NCBI RefSeq assembly: GCF_001612945.1 | Contig: NZ_BDBK01000012.1 | Coordinates: forward strand, 434,001-498,000 | DNA length: 64,000 bases | Direction: 5' to 3' | DNA from: Nocardia inohanensis NBRC 100128 | Lineage (GTDB): Bacteria; Actinomycetota; Actinomycetes; Mycobacteriales; Mycobacteriaceae | Shown here: positions 13,601-24,400 of the stretch, in pieces | Layout: the number at the start of each line of letters is the position of its first letter | Position numbering within the stretch: the first letter of the stretch is position 1 | The notes under the pieces: model-generated | Told to the model about the DNA's origin: nothing | The model's input: the letters and a program-made list of their open reading frames with translations, nothing else | The model's database searches: none | Position numbers and translations under genes: made by a program

Positions 13601-15423
13601 AGCGAGCGGCCCAGCAGCGGATCGAACTCCGCGCAGACCTCGTCCAGGGCCGCCGCGAATACCGGGAAGGCCCGGTACAGGTGCGCGCCCATACCGGCGC
13701 GCTGCGCGCCCTGACCGGTGAACAGGAATGCGGTCCGATCCGATCCGGCATTTCCTTCGATGATGCCGTCCGCGCCCGCCGCCACCCCGGCCAGCGCGGT
13801 GAGCAATTCGTCCCGGTCCCGTCCGACGACCGCGGCGCGGCGCTCCAGCTGTGCCCGCGATGTCGCCGCGGAGTACGCCACGTCGCGGATATCGGCGTCG
13901 GCGTTTTCGAGCAGCCAGTGCCGCAGCCGATCCGCCTGCGCGCGCAGCGCGTCCTCGGTCTTGGCCGAGATCAGCAGCGGAACGATTTCGGCGGCAACAG
14001 GTTTCACCTCCGGCGCCGGCTCGGCGACCGGTGCGGCGGGCGCTTCCTCGAGGATGAGGTGGGCATTGGTGCCGCTCGCGCCGAAGGACGACACCCCGGC
14101 GCGCCGGGTCCGCTCCCCCGCCGGCCACGGCGCATTCTCCTGAAGCAGCCGCACCGTGCCCGCGGACCAATCCACGTGCGGGGTGGGCGCATCCACGTGC
14201 AGGGTCTTGGGCAGCACGCCGTGCCGCATGGCCTGCACCATCTTGATCACGCCGCCGACACCCGCGGCGGCCGAGGTGTGGCCGATATTGGATTTCAGCG
14301 AACCCAACAGCAGCGGGGCGCTCTCGCGACGCGTGCCGTAGGCGCTGATCAGGGCGCGCGCCTCGATGGGATCGCCGAGCATGGTGCCGGTGCCGTGCGC
14401 CTCCACCGCGTCGATATCCGCCGGGGTCAGACCGGCATTCGCCAGGGCGGACGCGATCACGCGTTCCTGTGACGGGCCGTTCGGCGCGGTCAGGCCGTTG
14501 CTCGCGCCGTCCTGATTGACGGCGCTGCCCCGGATCACCGCGAGCACGGTGTGGCCGAGGCGTTGTGCGTCCGACAGCCGTTCCAGCGCCAGGACGCCGA
14601 GGCCCTCGGAGAATCCGGTGCCGTCGGCGGCGGCCGCGAACGCCTTGCAGCGCGCGTCCGGCGACAGCGCCCGCTGCCGCGCGAAGGCGATCAGCAGCGA
14701 GGGATCCGACATGATGGTCACGCCGCCGGCCAGCGCCAGCGACGTATCCCCCTGCCGCAGCGCCTGACACGCCAGATGCAGGGCCACCAGCGACGACGAG
14801 CAGGCGGTGTCGACCGAGATGGCCGGGCCCTTGAAGCCGAACGTGTACGCGATCCGGCCGGAGAGCACCGCGTTCGAAACACCCAGGTAGGCATGGCCTT
14901 CGGTCTCGGCGCTGATATTCGGGCCGCCGATGCGGGGACCGTAGTGCTGGTGGATGACGCCGGCGAAGACGCCGGTGTCGCTGCCGCGCAACGACACCGG
15001 GTCGATGCCCGCGTCCTCGAGGGCTTCCCAGGACGCTTCGAGCATCAGCCGCTGCTGCGGGTCCATGGCCGCGGCCTCACGCGGCCCGATGCCGAAGAAG
15101 GCCGCGTCGAAATCGCCGACGGCATCGAGGAAGCCGCCGTCGCGGGTGTAGATACCGCCCGGCACATCGGGATCCGGGTTGTAGAGCCGGTCCAGGTCCC
15201 AGCCGCGATCGGCCGGATACGCCCCGATGGCGTCCACCCCGTCCGCCGTCATCCGCCACAGCTCGTCCGCCGAGCGCACCCCGCCCGGGTACCGGCAGGC
15301 CATACCGACGATGGCGATCGGCTCCCGCGACCGGTCGGTGAGCGCGCGCAGCTGCTGCTTGGTGTCGTAGAGCTCTTTCGCGGCCTTCTTCAGATACCGG
15401 CGTAGCTCATCGTTGTCGGACAT
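4672..15423 (-). CDS. Modular type I PKS B: modules 3 and 4, each KS-AT-DH-KR-ACP
   Basis: 3,583 residues. The start at MSDNDELRR is chosen because a GGAG lies 8 nt upstream and the protein opens with an N-terminal docking helix (1-34); the frame stays open further upstream without meaning. Module 3: KS about 36-460 (Cys208), AT 560-860 (Ser655, GHSIGE, HAFH), DH 915-1210 (His959), KR 1415-1600 (TGGTGGLG, Ser and Tyr present, LDD motif), ACP 1695-1765 (Ser1732). Module 4: KS 1792-2215 (Cys1960), AT 2310-2610 (Ser2407, malonyl motifs), DH 2665-2965 (His2710), KR 3151-3340 (LDD motif), ACP 3425-3495 (Ser3461). An acidic C-terminal docking region fills 3505-3583. Both KRs look B-type, so each module should leave a trans double bond. 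It follows PKS A by 53 nt and overlaps PKS C by 4 nt. Confidence 0.96.
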   Translation of the reverse strand: MSDNDELRRYLKKAAKELYDTKQQLRALTDRSREPIAIVGMACRYPGGVRSADELWRMTADGVDAIGAYPADRGWDLDRLYNPDPDVPGGIYTRDGGFLDAVGDFDAAFFGIGPREAAAMDPQQRLMLEASWEALEDAGIDPVSLRGSDTGVFAGVIHQHYGPRIGGPNISAETEGHAYLGVSNAVLSGRIAYTFGFKGPAISVDTACSSSLVALHLACQALRQGDTSLALAGGVTIMSDPSLLIAFARQRALSPDARCKAFAAAADGTGFSEGLGVLALERLSDAQRLGHTVLAVIRGSAVNQDGASNGLTAPNGPSQERVIASALANAGLTPADIDAVEAHGTGTMLGDPIEARALISAYGTRRESAPLLLGSLKSNIGHTSAAAGVGGVIKMVQAMRHGVLPKTLHVDAPTPHVDWSAGTVRLLQENAPWPAGERTRRAGVSSFGASGTNAHLILEEAPAAPVAEPAPEVKPVAAEIVPLLISAKTEDALRAQADRLRHWLLENADADIRDVAYSAATSRAQLERRAAVVGRDRDELLTALAGVAAGADGIIEGNAGSDRTAFLFTGQGAQRAGMGAHLYRAFPVFAAALDEVCAEFDPLLGRSLKDLMFADADGVLDRTEFTQPALFAFEVALFGLLESFGVTPDVLIGHSIGELAAAYVAGVWSLADACALVAARGRLMGALPVGGAMLAVAIGAQRAAAVVADFGDRVSVAAVNGPASTVLSGDADAIAEIERLLAAEGVKTNRLRVSHAFHSARMDPMLAEFRGVAAKVTYHAPSLPIVSNVSAVVVSAELTDPEYWVAQLRGSVRFAPGVDALLDSDVRRFVEVGPDAVLTAMTRGCLAEHPALESVATVVAAARRSADEVTQFVTALARIHVAGARVDWQPWFAGRAVRRIPLPTYAFQHRRYWLSGAADLTAPSTDHPVLTGVVGLAGSDEWLLTGRFSLRTHPWIADHMTYGTVVVPSATFIEFLLAGGRRIGCGVVEELTLQAPILPVADDEIELQVLVQAADESGRRPFEFYFRKTADTEWIHNATGVLGSHPDGDSALLPRLREQWPPADAEVLDSVGLPARIAELAGLEYGPAFVGVRAAWQNDDTVFSELELDTAAAPEPGRHILHPALLDMVMHAGFSGLLWRGGNSDPDTGKLLFRWAGARFYDSATRPAEVTSLRVIATASGPETISVAAVDPDGNPIVSVDAVVMRPYDVKEFRSSLAGDAAGLYRVRWESSAGPAAHAGRSLPVLATLGSEVVSGISAAHPSITDVLAADHLPDVLVWRARGSAVSAATTGGPESVRAAVHEALATVRSLLAEARLSATRLAVVTTGAVGLDGEIPDPAAAAVWGLVRSAQSEHPDRFVLLDEDPAQPVDADRIAAVVRSGEPQLALRGTEVLVPRLVRAATSENAGATPSFGDGTVLITGGTGGLGALFARHLVTEHGVRHLVLTSRRGPDAPGAAELSAELTGLGAEARIVACDVSDRDAVRNLLETIATGTGLTAVVHTAGILDDGTVESLTDDQVDRVLTPKVDGAWHLDELTRALNLSAFVLFSSIATVLGTSGQGNYAAANGFLDALAQRRRAAGQAATALAWGPWNQSSGMTGGLRSSALARWDRLGLSPLENAEGLRLFDEARTHTEPSLAPIRFDASVLRRESDTDAVPAVLRGFVRRATPARQAVAAAAGSLAARLAEVPEARRAELVLEVVLTQAAAVLGHDSAADIRPEQRFDEIGFDSLGGVEFRNRLGKATGLQLPSTLVFDHPTPVAVAKLVQSRIEPAAGAPVKKTVRRVRADEPIAIVGMACQFPGGVESPDQLWELVASGVDATGDFPADRGWDLDRLFDADPDKPGTVYTRRGGFLYNAGDFDPAFFGIGPKEASAMDPQQRLLLETSWEALEDAGIDPTTLRGSDTGVYVGAGYSGYVDLVAGDLEGYRLTGTTSSVMSGRVAYVLGLEGPAVTVDTACSSSLVSLHLACQALRQGESSLALASGVTVAASPYLYVDFARQRGLSPDGRCKAFSAAADGVAFAEGVGVLVLERLSDAKRLGHNVLALVRGTAVNQDGASNGLTAPNGPSQERVIAAALANAGLEPSDIDAVEAHGTGTPLGDPIEAQALIASYGQDRAGNPLRIGSIKSNIGHTVAAAGVGGVIKMVQALRHETLPKTLHADESSPHVDWSAGDVQLLTEAQPWPAGGRIRRAGVSSFGVSGTNAHAILEEAPAAPVAVPATEARPLPVVPWLLSAKNDSALRGQAARLRQWVIENPEADPAEVAHALATTRAQHESRAAVLGADRTQLLARLATLADGTDSAGIVSGTAGSGKTAFLFTGQGAQRIGMGAGLAATFPVFAAALDEVCGRFDPLLGRSLRELMFGDDAAVLGRTEFTQPALFAFEVALYRLIESFGVTPDLLIGHSIGELAAAYVAGVWSLEDACTLVAARGRLMGALPAGGAMLAVAAPEAEVGTVIAGFGERLAIAAVNAPAAVVVSGDEDAIDEIERQFAGRGRKTNRLRVSHAFHSHRMAPMLAEFETALAAATYNAPRIPLVSNVSSEIAGTEILTPGYWVSQVRGAVRFAPGIETLVAAGARRFLEVGPDAVLAAMTRQTLPADLESRSLVAAAARRGNDEVEQFLTMLGQAHTAGIPVDWNGLFGDRRPARVALPTYAFEHKRYWLEPGLAQPRPSASDHDLLTDVVRVADRDEWLLRGRFSLPTHPWIADHTTYGVVVVPSAALMEMLLVAGRRIGCEVVDELILEAPILPPPDGEVELQVLVREPDAAGRRSFTFYYRLPDAVDGEWTRNASGALSGRQLIDIGLMDMLRTGPWPPLDADPVDTEWIPAHATRVSGLAYGPSFIGVDAAWHSGDLAFSQITLNPDVPSEGFQLHPALFDMVMHAGLVCLIWPELGSNPAEGKLLFRWGATQFHTTGKVTSLRVLAVKRSSEAIAVVAVDQDGNPVVTIDEVAMRSYDVQQFRATLSGGRAARYGVRWSAVGAGEGLAPIGRAAVFGAAQVSGIDERYADLAALVAADTVPDIVVWSESTTPHSDSIRSSSDRVKAALHVVREWLTEARFARSRLVVLTDETSDIASAAVAGLVRSAQTEYPDRIVLLDAQLLSLDALRAALATAEPQLALRDGEILAPRLEAVTSTAAEQVSFGSGTVLITGGTGGLGALLARHLVTAHGVERLLLVSRRGETADGAAELAAELSSLGAEVRIAACDVTDRDALRELLAGLPADHPLTGVVHTAGVLDDATFGSLTDDRIDRVFAPKADAAWHLHELTRELELSAFVLFSSIAGLIGSAGQANYAAANSFLDALATRRRAAGLPALSLAWGPWQPELGMTGALDRTAVSRMERLGLAPLDRTDGLRLFDAALTTAEPVTALLHLDADKLRLEAHGGLVPAVLRGFVRARGRTATTSAAEPSLAERLQGVPEAKRHAVVLDLVREHAAAVLGYGSIDDIGPDRGFDELGFDSLGGVEFRNRLSKVTGLSLPSTLVFDYPNAREIAGYLLAQTVVAEPAPAAPAVPDDIARLEAMLERIIAGGNNDQDTIAGLRGVNERLRAFLGDKWPGSEYDDLEFHSDTELLDLIDEEFGPA

Positions 15424-15476
15424 CGGGGGGACTCCAGATCGTTCGGTGCTCAGCTGATTCGGTCGCGGGAACGGGT

Positions 15477-18400
15477 TCAGCTGATTTGGTCGATGAAATC
15501 GAACAGTTCGCGGTCGTCCGCGTCGTCGAGACCGTCGGCGCCGTTGCCCAGGTCGATTTCTTCGGCGTCCTTGCCTTCGAGCTCGTGCAGCAGGACGGAC
15601 AATCGGGTCGCGACAGCCGCCCGGTCCGCGGCCGACAGTTCGGCGGCGGCGAAGCTGCGGGCCAGCGAATCGAGTTCGGCCGCAATGCGTTCGGCCGGAT
15701 CCTCGACCGGGACCAGCTCCTGGCGCAGGTGCGCCGCCAGCGCTTCCGGGGTGGGATGGTCGAACATGGCGGTCGCTGACAGTTGCACGCCGACAGCGGT
15801 TTTCAGGCGGTTGCGGAACTCCATGACGCCGAGCGAATCGAAGCCGATATCGCTGAACGGCTTGTCCGGCGGCGTGGCATCGGCATTGGGGTGGCCGAGG
15901 ACCGCGGCGGCCTGGGCGCGGATCACGCCGAGGATGAGGCGTTCCTGATCGGCGGGCGGGCGGCCGAGCAGTTGCGCTTGCAGCGACGCCGAGCCCGCCG
16001 GGCGGGTATTCGATTCCGCTTGCCGGGCATCGGCCGTGCGCCGGCGCGGCGGCCGGGACAGGGCGCGCATGACCGGGCGCAGCTCGGCGGGATCCGCTGC
16101 GCCGAGCGCGGCCGGATCGACCCGGATCGCCACGAACTCCGATCGCCCGCCGGAAAGGGCGGCGTCGAAGAGTTCCATGCCGTCCGAATCGCCCAGCGGC
16201 AGCAGCCCTTCGCGCCGCAGCCGGGCGAGATCGGCCGCGCCGAGCGTGCTGGTCATCCCGCCGCTCTGCTCCCACGGTCCCCAGATCACCGAGGTCGCGG
16301 GCAGGCCGTTGACGTGGCGGTGGTGTGCCAGGGCGTCGAGGAAGACGTTGGCGGCCGCGTAGTTGGCCTGGCCCGGATTGCCGATCAGGCCCGCGATGGA
16401 GGAGTACAGCACGAAAGCCGACAGGTCCAGGTCCTTGGTGGCCTCGTGCAGGTTCCAGGCCGCATCGACCTTGGGGCGCAATACCTTTGCGATCCGGTCC
16501 GGGGTCATGGTGGCGAGCAGACCGTCGGACAGTACGCCGGCGGCGTGCACAACCGCGGTCAACGGGTGCTGGGGCGGGATGGCCGCCAGCACCGCGTCGA
16601 GTGCGCTCCGGTCGGCCGCATCGCAGGCGACCACCTCCACCTGCGCACCGAGCGTGGACAATTCGGCGGCGAGTTCGGCCGCGCCGGGGGTGTCCGGGCC
16701 ACGGCGGCTCGCCAGCACCAGCCTGCGCACGCCGTGTGCGGTGATCAGATGCCGGGCGGCGACCGCGCCCAAGCCGCCGGTGCCGCCGGTGATGAGGACG
16801 GTGCCCTCGGGCCGCAGCGGGGCCGGCACGGTGAGCACGTTCTTGCCGATGTGCCGGGCCTGGCTCAGGTACCGGTACGCCTGCGGCGCTTGCCGCAGGT
16901 CCCACACGGTGGTCGGATACGGCGTCAGAGCTCCGGCTTCGAAGAGCTCCACCAAGGCGGTCAGGATCTCGTGCAGCCGATCCGGGCCGACCTCCATCAG
17001 CATGAAACTGAAGTAGTCGACACCCGGATGGGCGGCGGCCACCTCGGCCGGATCGCGGCGATCGATCATGCCCATTTCGACGAACCGGCCGCCGCGCGGC
17101 AGCAGACGCAGTGAGGCGTCGACGAATTCGCCCGCCAGGGAATCCAGGACGATGTCCACGCCGCGACCGCCGGTGGCGTCGAGGAACTTCCGCTCGAAAT
17201 CCAAGGTGCGGGAGTTGCCGATGGCCGAATCGTCGAAGCCCAGCTCGCGCAGCACACTCCATTTCGGCTCGCTGGCGGTGACCAGCGGCCGCAGGCCGAG
17301 GTGGCGGGCGAGTTGCACCGCCGCCAGGCCCACGCCACCGGTCGCGGCGTGCAGCAGCAGGGTTTCGCCGGGGCGTGCCTGAGCCAGGTCGACGAGGCCG
17401 TAATAGGCGGTCGCGTACACGATCGGGATCGCCGCGGCCTGGGTGAAGGACCAGCCGTGCGGCATCGCGGCGAGGAGCCGGCGGTCGACCACCGCCATCG
17501 ACGCGACGCCCGGGATCAAGCCGAAAACGCGGTCGCCGGGGGCGAATTCGGTGACATCCGGCGCGACCTCCAGGACGACACCGGCTCCCTCGCCGCCGGG
17601 GCGTCCGGACTTGTCGGGGTAGGTGCCGAGGGCCATCAGCACATCCCGGAAGTTGAGGCCGACCGACCGCACGCTGACCCGGACCTGGCCCGGTGCCAGG
17701 GGTTCCAACGCCGCCGGAGCGGCGCCGAAGGTGAAGTTGTCGGCGGTCAGCGTGCCCTTGTCACGTAGCTTCAGCGCCCACGCCGGGGTGTCGAGCGACG
17801 CGACTTCGGGTGCGTTCGAGTCGGTCCGGTTCAGGCGCGGCGCATAGGCTTTGCCGTTTCGCAGGGCCAGCTGGGGTTCGCCGGCGGTGGCCAGCGCACG
17901 GGCGACCGCGGTCCGATCGTCTGCCCCGGCTTCGATATCGACCAGCGTGATTCGGTCCGGGTTCTCGCTCTGGGCGGTACGCAGCAGACCCCAGGCCGCC
18001 ACCGTGGTGAGGTCCACCGGCTCGTGCGGATGCACGGCGACGGCCTGGCGGGTCACCGCGACGATGCGGCGATCCTGGGCCAGCAGCTGCTGTAGCTGCG
18101 CGGTGCGGGCGGTGACGAGATCTCTTACCGCCGTCGGCAGTTCATCGCCGTGCCGGGTGTCGATGCGCAGCACGGTCGCGTCCTGTCCCCCGATGGTCAC
18201 GGTCGCACCATCGGGGCTCCAGCTCACCGCCGTCTCGGGCGGCTCGGGCAGTTCGAGCCAGTTCAGTTCGAAGCCCACACCTTCGGTGCGAGACTGCGCC
18301 GCGTCCAGGGCATCGGCCGGCAAGCTGCGCAGGGTCAGCGCCGCCACCGCGGCGACCGCCAGACCGGACGAGTCGGCCAGCGTGACGGCTATCCGCTCCC

Positions 18401-21400
18401 CCACCGGGCCGGTGCCGGTCGCGGCGACCCGCACACGCAGGGTGGTCGCACCGGTCGCGTAGAGGCTGACGTTCTCCCAGGAGAACGGGACGGCGATCTC
18501 ACCGGGCAGGGTGGCGGGAGCCAGCCCGCCGAGCAGAATCGCATGCAGTGCGGCATCGAGCAGAGCCGGGTGAATGCCGAATGTCGTTGCGCCCGCGGCA
18601 GACTCCGGCAGGTCGAGCTCGGCGAACACTTCGCCCTCGCGCCCCCACAGGGCGGTCAGGCCGCGGAAGGCCGGGCCGTACTCGTAACCGCGCTCGGCCA
18701 GCTCCGGGTAGGCGTGATCGATCGCGATCGGCGTCGCGTCCGCGGGCGGCCAGCTGACCGGATCGATCTCCGGGGCCGGGTCCGATCCGGTGGTGACGGA
18801 GGCGACCGCGTGGCGAATCCACTGTCCTGCCGCATTATCGGACGATCCCGCGTCATCGGCCTGCCGCGAGTACACCGATACCGTGCGAACGCCCTCGTCA
18901 TCCGGGCCGCCCGCCACGACCCGCAGGTCGACGGCTCGGGTGGCCGGGATCGGCAGGGGCGCTTCGATGATCAGCTCGCCCAGGTGCGGGCACTCCACCG
19001 CCGAGCCCACGTGCAGCGCCAGCTCCGCGAGGGCCGCGCCGGGGAGCAGGACCACGCCGGCGACGGCGTGATCGGCCAGCCACGGCTGTGCGGCTCGGGA
19101 CAGCCTGCCGGTGAACACCACATCCGGGGAGTCCGGCAAGCGCATCATCGCGGTCAGCAGCGGGTGGCCGGTGGAGTCCAGGCCGGACTGCCACAGGTCC
19201 GGCGTGGTAGCCGGTCGCGCCCAGTAGCGAGCGTGTTGGAACGCATAGGTGGGCAACGTCGTTCGGTGAGTGACGCGGTCCGCGTACAGCGGCGTCCAAT
19301 CCACCGAGATACCGGCGACGGCGGCCCGGCCCAGTGCGGATACGAACTGCGCCGGTTCCTCGATCGCCCGGCGCGTGGTCGCGATCACCGTCGATTTGGC
19401 TTCGATGCCCGGAGTGTCGGCCAGGCATTGCCGAGTCATGGCGGCCAGCACCGCATCCGGGCCGATCTCCACGAACCGCCGCACGCCCGATTCGACGAGC
19501 GTGCCGATGCCCGGGGCGAAACGGACACAGCCGCGCACCTGCCGGACCCAGTATTCGGGATCGGTGAGCTCGGTCGCGGCCACCGCCGCGGAGAGGTCGG
19601 ACACGATGGGCAGGGACGGCTCGTGGTAGGTCAATCCGGCAGCGACAGAACGGAACTCGTCGAGCATCGGTTCCATCAGCACCGAATGGAAGGCGTGGCT
19701 GACGCGCAGCCGCGAGGTCTTGACGCCCTCGACGGCGAGCCGGGCACCGATCTCGTCCAGCGCCTCCGCCGCACCGGACAGCACCGCCGCCGCCGGACCG
19801 TTCACGGCCGCCAGCGACACTCGGTCGTCATATGCGGCAAGCACTTCCAGCGCTTCGGCTTCGGGCAGCGCGATCGCGAGCATGGCCCCGCCCGGCGGCA
19901 GCGCACCCATCAACCGGCCGCGCGCCACCACCAGCGCACACGCGTCCGCGAGCGACCACACGCCCGCCACCTGCGCGGCCGCCAGCTCGCCGATCGAATG
20001 ACCGATCAGCACATCCGGTGTGACACCGAACGATTCGACCAGCCGGTACAGCGCCACCTCGAACGCGAACAGCGCCGGCTGGGTGAACTCGGTCCGGTCC
20101 AGCACACCATCGGCGTCGGTGAACATGAGGTCCCGCAGCGAGCGGCCCAGCAGCGGATCGATCTGCGCGCAGACCTCGTCCAGCGCCGCCGCGAACACCG
20201 GGAACGCCGCGTACAGGCCCACGCCCATGCCCGCCCGCTGCGCGCCCTGACCGGTGAACAGGAAGGCTGTCTTACCCGTGCCCGGCGTGCCCTCGATCGT
20301 GCCCGGGGCGCCCGCCGCCAATTCGGCCAGACCCGAGAGCAACTCGGCCCGATCGCGGCCGGTGACGACGCCGCGCCGGTCGAGTGCCGCCCGCGATTCC
20401 ACCAATGTCCTTGCCACCGACCAGATGTCGGCCTCCGGATGCTCGGTGAGCCAGGCCCGCAATCGTTCCGCCTGCGCCCGCAGGCTCGCCTCCGATTTCG
20501 CGGAGATCACCCATGGCGCCACCGCGCCGTCGTCATCCGGCTCGGCCGAGGCGTGTCCGGCTGAAACCGCCGGTGCGGGCGCCTCTTCGATGATCACGTG
20601 GGCGTTGGTGCCGCTGATGCCGAACGACGACACCCCGGCCCGGCGCACCCGCTCGCCGGCGGGCCACGGTCGCGGCTCGGTCAATACCCGCACCGCGCCC
20701 GCCGACCAATCCACATGCGGCGAGAGGGCATCCACGTGCAGGGTCTTCGGCAAGGATTCGTGCCGCAGGGCCTGCACCATCTTGATCACGCCGCCGACGC
20801 CCGCGGCCGCCTGGGTGTGACCGATATTCGATTTGAGCGAGCCGAGGTGCAGCGGTTCGCCCGCGCGCTCCTGCCCGTAGGTGGCGATCAAAGCCTGCGC
20901 CTCGATCGGGTCGCCCAGCGCCGTTCCGGTGCCGTGCGCTTCGACGACATCCACCTCGCTCGGACGCAATCCGGCACTCGCCAGGGCCGTCGCGATCACC
21001 CGCTGCTGCGAGGGACCGTTCGGCGCGGTCAGGCCGTTGCTGGCGCCGTCCTGGTTGATCGCGCTGCCGCGCACCACCGCGAGCACCTGGTGGCCCAGGC
21101 GGCGGGCATCCGAGAGCCGCTCCACCACCAGCACCGCCGCACCCTCGGACCAGGCGACGCCGTCCGCGGCGGCCGAGAACGATTTGGAGCGGCCGTCTTT
21201 CGCCAGGCCACGCTGGCGCGAGAACTCCTGGAACACCATCGGCGTCGACATCACCGTCGCGCCACCGACCAGCGCCAGCGCGCTCTCGCCCTGGCGCAGC
21301 GCCTGGCAGGCCAGATGCAGCGCGACCAGGGACGACGAGCAGGCCGTATCGACGGTCATCGCGGGACCTTCGAGACCCAGCGCGTACGCGACCCGGCCGG

Positions 21401-24400
21401 AGGCGACGCTGCCCAGGCCGCCGGTGAGCAGGTAGCCCTCCACCTCGGGCCCGGCCTTACCGGTGACGGCCTCGTAGTCCTGATACATCACGCCCGTGTA
21501 GACGCCGGTGTCGGTGCCGCGCAACGAGGCCGGGTCGATGCCCGCGTGCTCCAGCGCTTCCCAGGAGACCTCCAGCAGCAGGCGCTGCTGCGGGTCCATC
21601 GCGGTGGCCTCGCGGGGGCCGATACCGAAGAAGCCGGGATCGAAATCGCCTGCGTTGTAGAGGAATCCACCGCGCCGGACGTAGACCGTGCCGGGCTGGT
21701 CGGGGTCGGGGTCGAAGAGCCGGTCCAGATCCCAGCCGCGATCGGCGGGGAAGTCGCCGGTCGCATCCGTTCCGGTGGCGACCAGATCCCACAGCGCGTC
21801 CGGTGAGTCGACGCCGCCGGGGTAACGACAGGCCATGCCGACGATGGCGATCGGTTCGTCCACGCGAGTGCGGCGCGCGGTCTTCGCCTGTGCGGGAGCG
21901 GAATCGGTGCCCGCGATCATGGCGTGCAGCAGGGTGGCGACCGCCGCGGCGGTGGGATGGTCGAAGACCAGGGTGGAGGGCAGTTGGACGCCGGTGGCCT
22001 TGGACAGGCGGTTGCGGAATTCGACGCCGCCCAGTGAGTCGAAGCCGAGGGCGTCGAAGCGCTCGCCGGGGCTGATGTCTTCGGCGGAACCGTGGCCCAG
22101 GACGGCCGCGGCGTGTTCGCGGACCAGGTCCAGGATCACCTCGGCGCGTTGCGCCTGCGGCACCCGGCTCAGGCGGGTGGCCAGGGAACTCGACTGTGCC
22201 GCGGTGCGGTTCGCGGTGCGGGGCAGGAATCCGCGCAGGACCGCGGGTACCGCGCCGTGCTGGGCTTCGCGGCGCAGTTCGGCCGGCTCGAACCGGATCG
22301 CGACCAGGTGTGCGGCGGGGCCGGCGACCGCCGCGTCGAACAGCCGCAGCCCCTCGTCGTTGCCGATCGAGTGCAGGCCGAGTCGTTCCCAGCGGGCGAC
22401 GGCGCTGCGGTCCAGGGTGCCGGTCATGCCGCCGGCGGAGTTCCAAGGGCCCCACGCCACCGCGGTCGCCGGGAGACCTTCGGACCGGCGGCGGTGGGCC
22501 AGGGCGTCGAGGAAGGCGTTGGCTGCCGCGTAGTTGGCCTGGCCCGCCGATCCGATCGTCGCCGCGACGGAGGAGAACAGGACGAAAGCCGACAGGTCAC
22601 CCTCGCGAGTGAGATCGTCCAGGTGCCATGCGGATTCGGCCTTCGAGGCGAACACACGCCGCAATTGCTCGGGGGTGAGACCCGCGACGGTGGCATCGCC
22701 GAGGACACCCGCGGCGTGGATGATGCCGGTCAGCGGCCGGTCGGCCGGTATCGATGCGAGCAGGGTCCGGAGGGCTTCGCGGTCGGCCACATCGCAGGCC
22801 GCCACGCGCACCTCGGCCCCGGCTTCCGAGAGTTCGGAGACCAATTCCGCGGCGCCTTCGGCGTTCTCGCCACGCCGGGATACCAGCAGCAGCCGGCGCA
22901 CACCGTGCGCGGCGACCAGGTGCCGGGCGGTCGATGCGCCGAGACCGCCGGTGCCGCCCGTGATCAAGACGGTGCCGGAGCCGAAGGACGGTTCGGCCGC
23001 GTGTTCCGCGCGCGCTTTCACCAAACGGGGCACGAGCAGAGCTCCGCCGCGCATGGCAGCCTGCGGTTCTCCGGCGGCGATCACCGCACCGAGCAGCGAC
23101 GAATCACCCATGGGCGCAGCGGTGGACGGGTCCGTATCGACCAGCGCGAATCGGCCCGGGTATTCGGATTGGGCGCTGCGAATCAGGCCCCAGACGGCGG
23201 CCGCGGTGAGGTCCGGTGTTTCCCCCGGCAGCGCGGCGGCGTTCGAGGTCACCACGACCAGCCGGGTGTCGGCCAGATGGTCTTCGGCCAGCCAGGTCCG
23301 GACCGTGGCCAGGACCTGCTCCAGCTGACCGCGGACGGCGGCCGGATCGTCGGTGACTACGCCGAATTCCGGAGACCAGATCACGGCATCCGGGAGCTCC
23401 CGCACCGCAGCGATTTCCGCTGCGCTCGGATAGCAGGCCGCGATTCCGGCGACGGGATCGGTGCCCAGTACGGCCAGCCGATCCACGGACAGGCTCGCCG
23501 CCGCGGGTGTGGGCGTCCACTGGATCGCGAAGAGGTCGGCGGTGTCGCCCGCCAGGGTGCCGCGCAGCTGCTTCACGTCGTACGGCCGCATGACGACGGC
23601 ATCGAGGGAGACCACCGGCTTGCCCGAATCATCTACGGCAGCAACCGAAATGGTTTCCTGGCCGCGCGTGGTGGCGATGACCCGCAGGGTCGTCGCATCG
23701 CCCAGGGGCCGGTGCAGGCGCGCTCCGCCCCATCGGAAGAGCAACCGGCCGGTGTCCGGGTCGGCCTCTTGATCACGCCAGAGCAGTCCCGCCAGCCCGG
23801 CATGCATGACCAGGTCGAGCAGGGCCGGATGCAGATCGAAACGCTCCGGTTCGGGCGCGGCGGAGGTATCGAGGGTGACCTCGGAGAAGACGGTGTCGTC
23901 CCGTCGCCATGCCGCGGTGACGCCGAGCAGAGCCGGACCGTACTCGAGCCCGGTCACGGCGGCAATGCGCTCGGGAATCCATGCCGCGTCGAGGGTTTCG
24001 GCATCGGCGGGCGGCCAGGGCTCGTCTTGCAGCTGGTCCAGCAGGGCGTCGCCGCCCGCCCAGGCGGGGGCCAGCACGCCGCTGGCGTTGCGCACCCATT
24101 CGCCCGCGCGGCGGAAGTAGAACCCGAACTGGCGTCGCCCGGTCTCGTCCGGCTCCCGCACGGCGACCTGGAGTTCGACCTCGTCCTCTTCCGACGGCGC
24201 GATCGGGGCTTCCAAGGTCAGTTCTTCGACTACGCCGCAACCGATCTCATTACCGGCGGCGAGCAGGAATTCGACCAGCGCGGCGCTCGGCAGCACCACG
24301 GTGCCGTACGTCCGGTGATCGGCGATCCACGGGTGGGTTGCCAGGGTGAACCTGCCGGTGAATACGAACTCGTCCTTACCGGCTACCGGCACCACTCCGG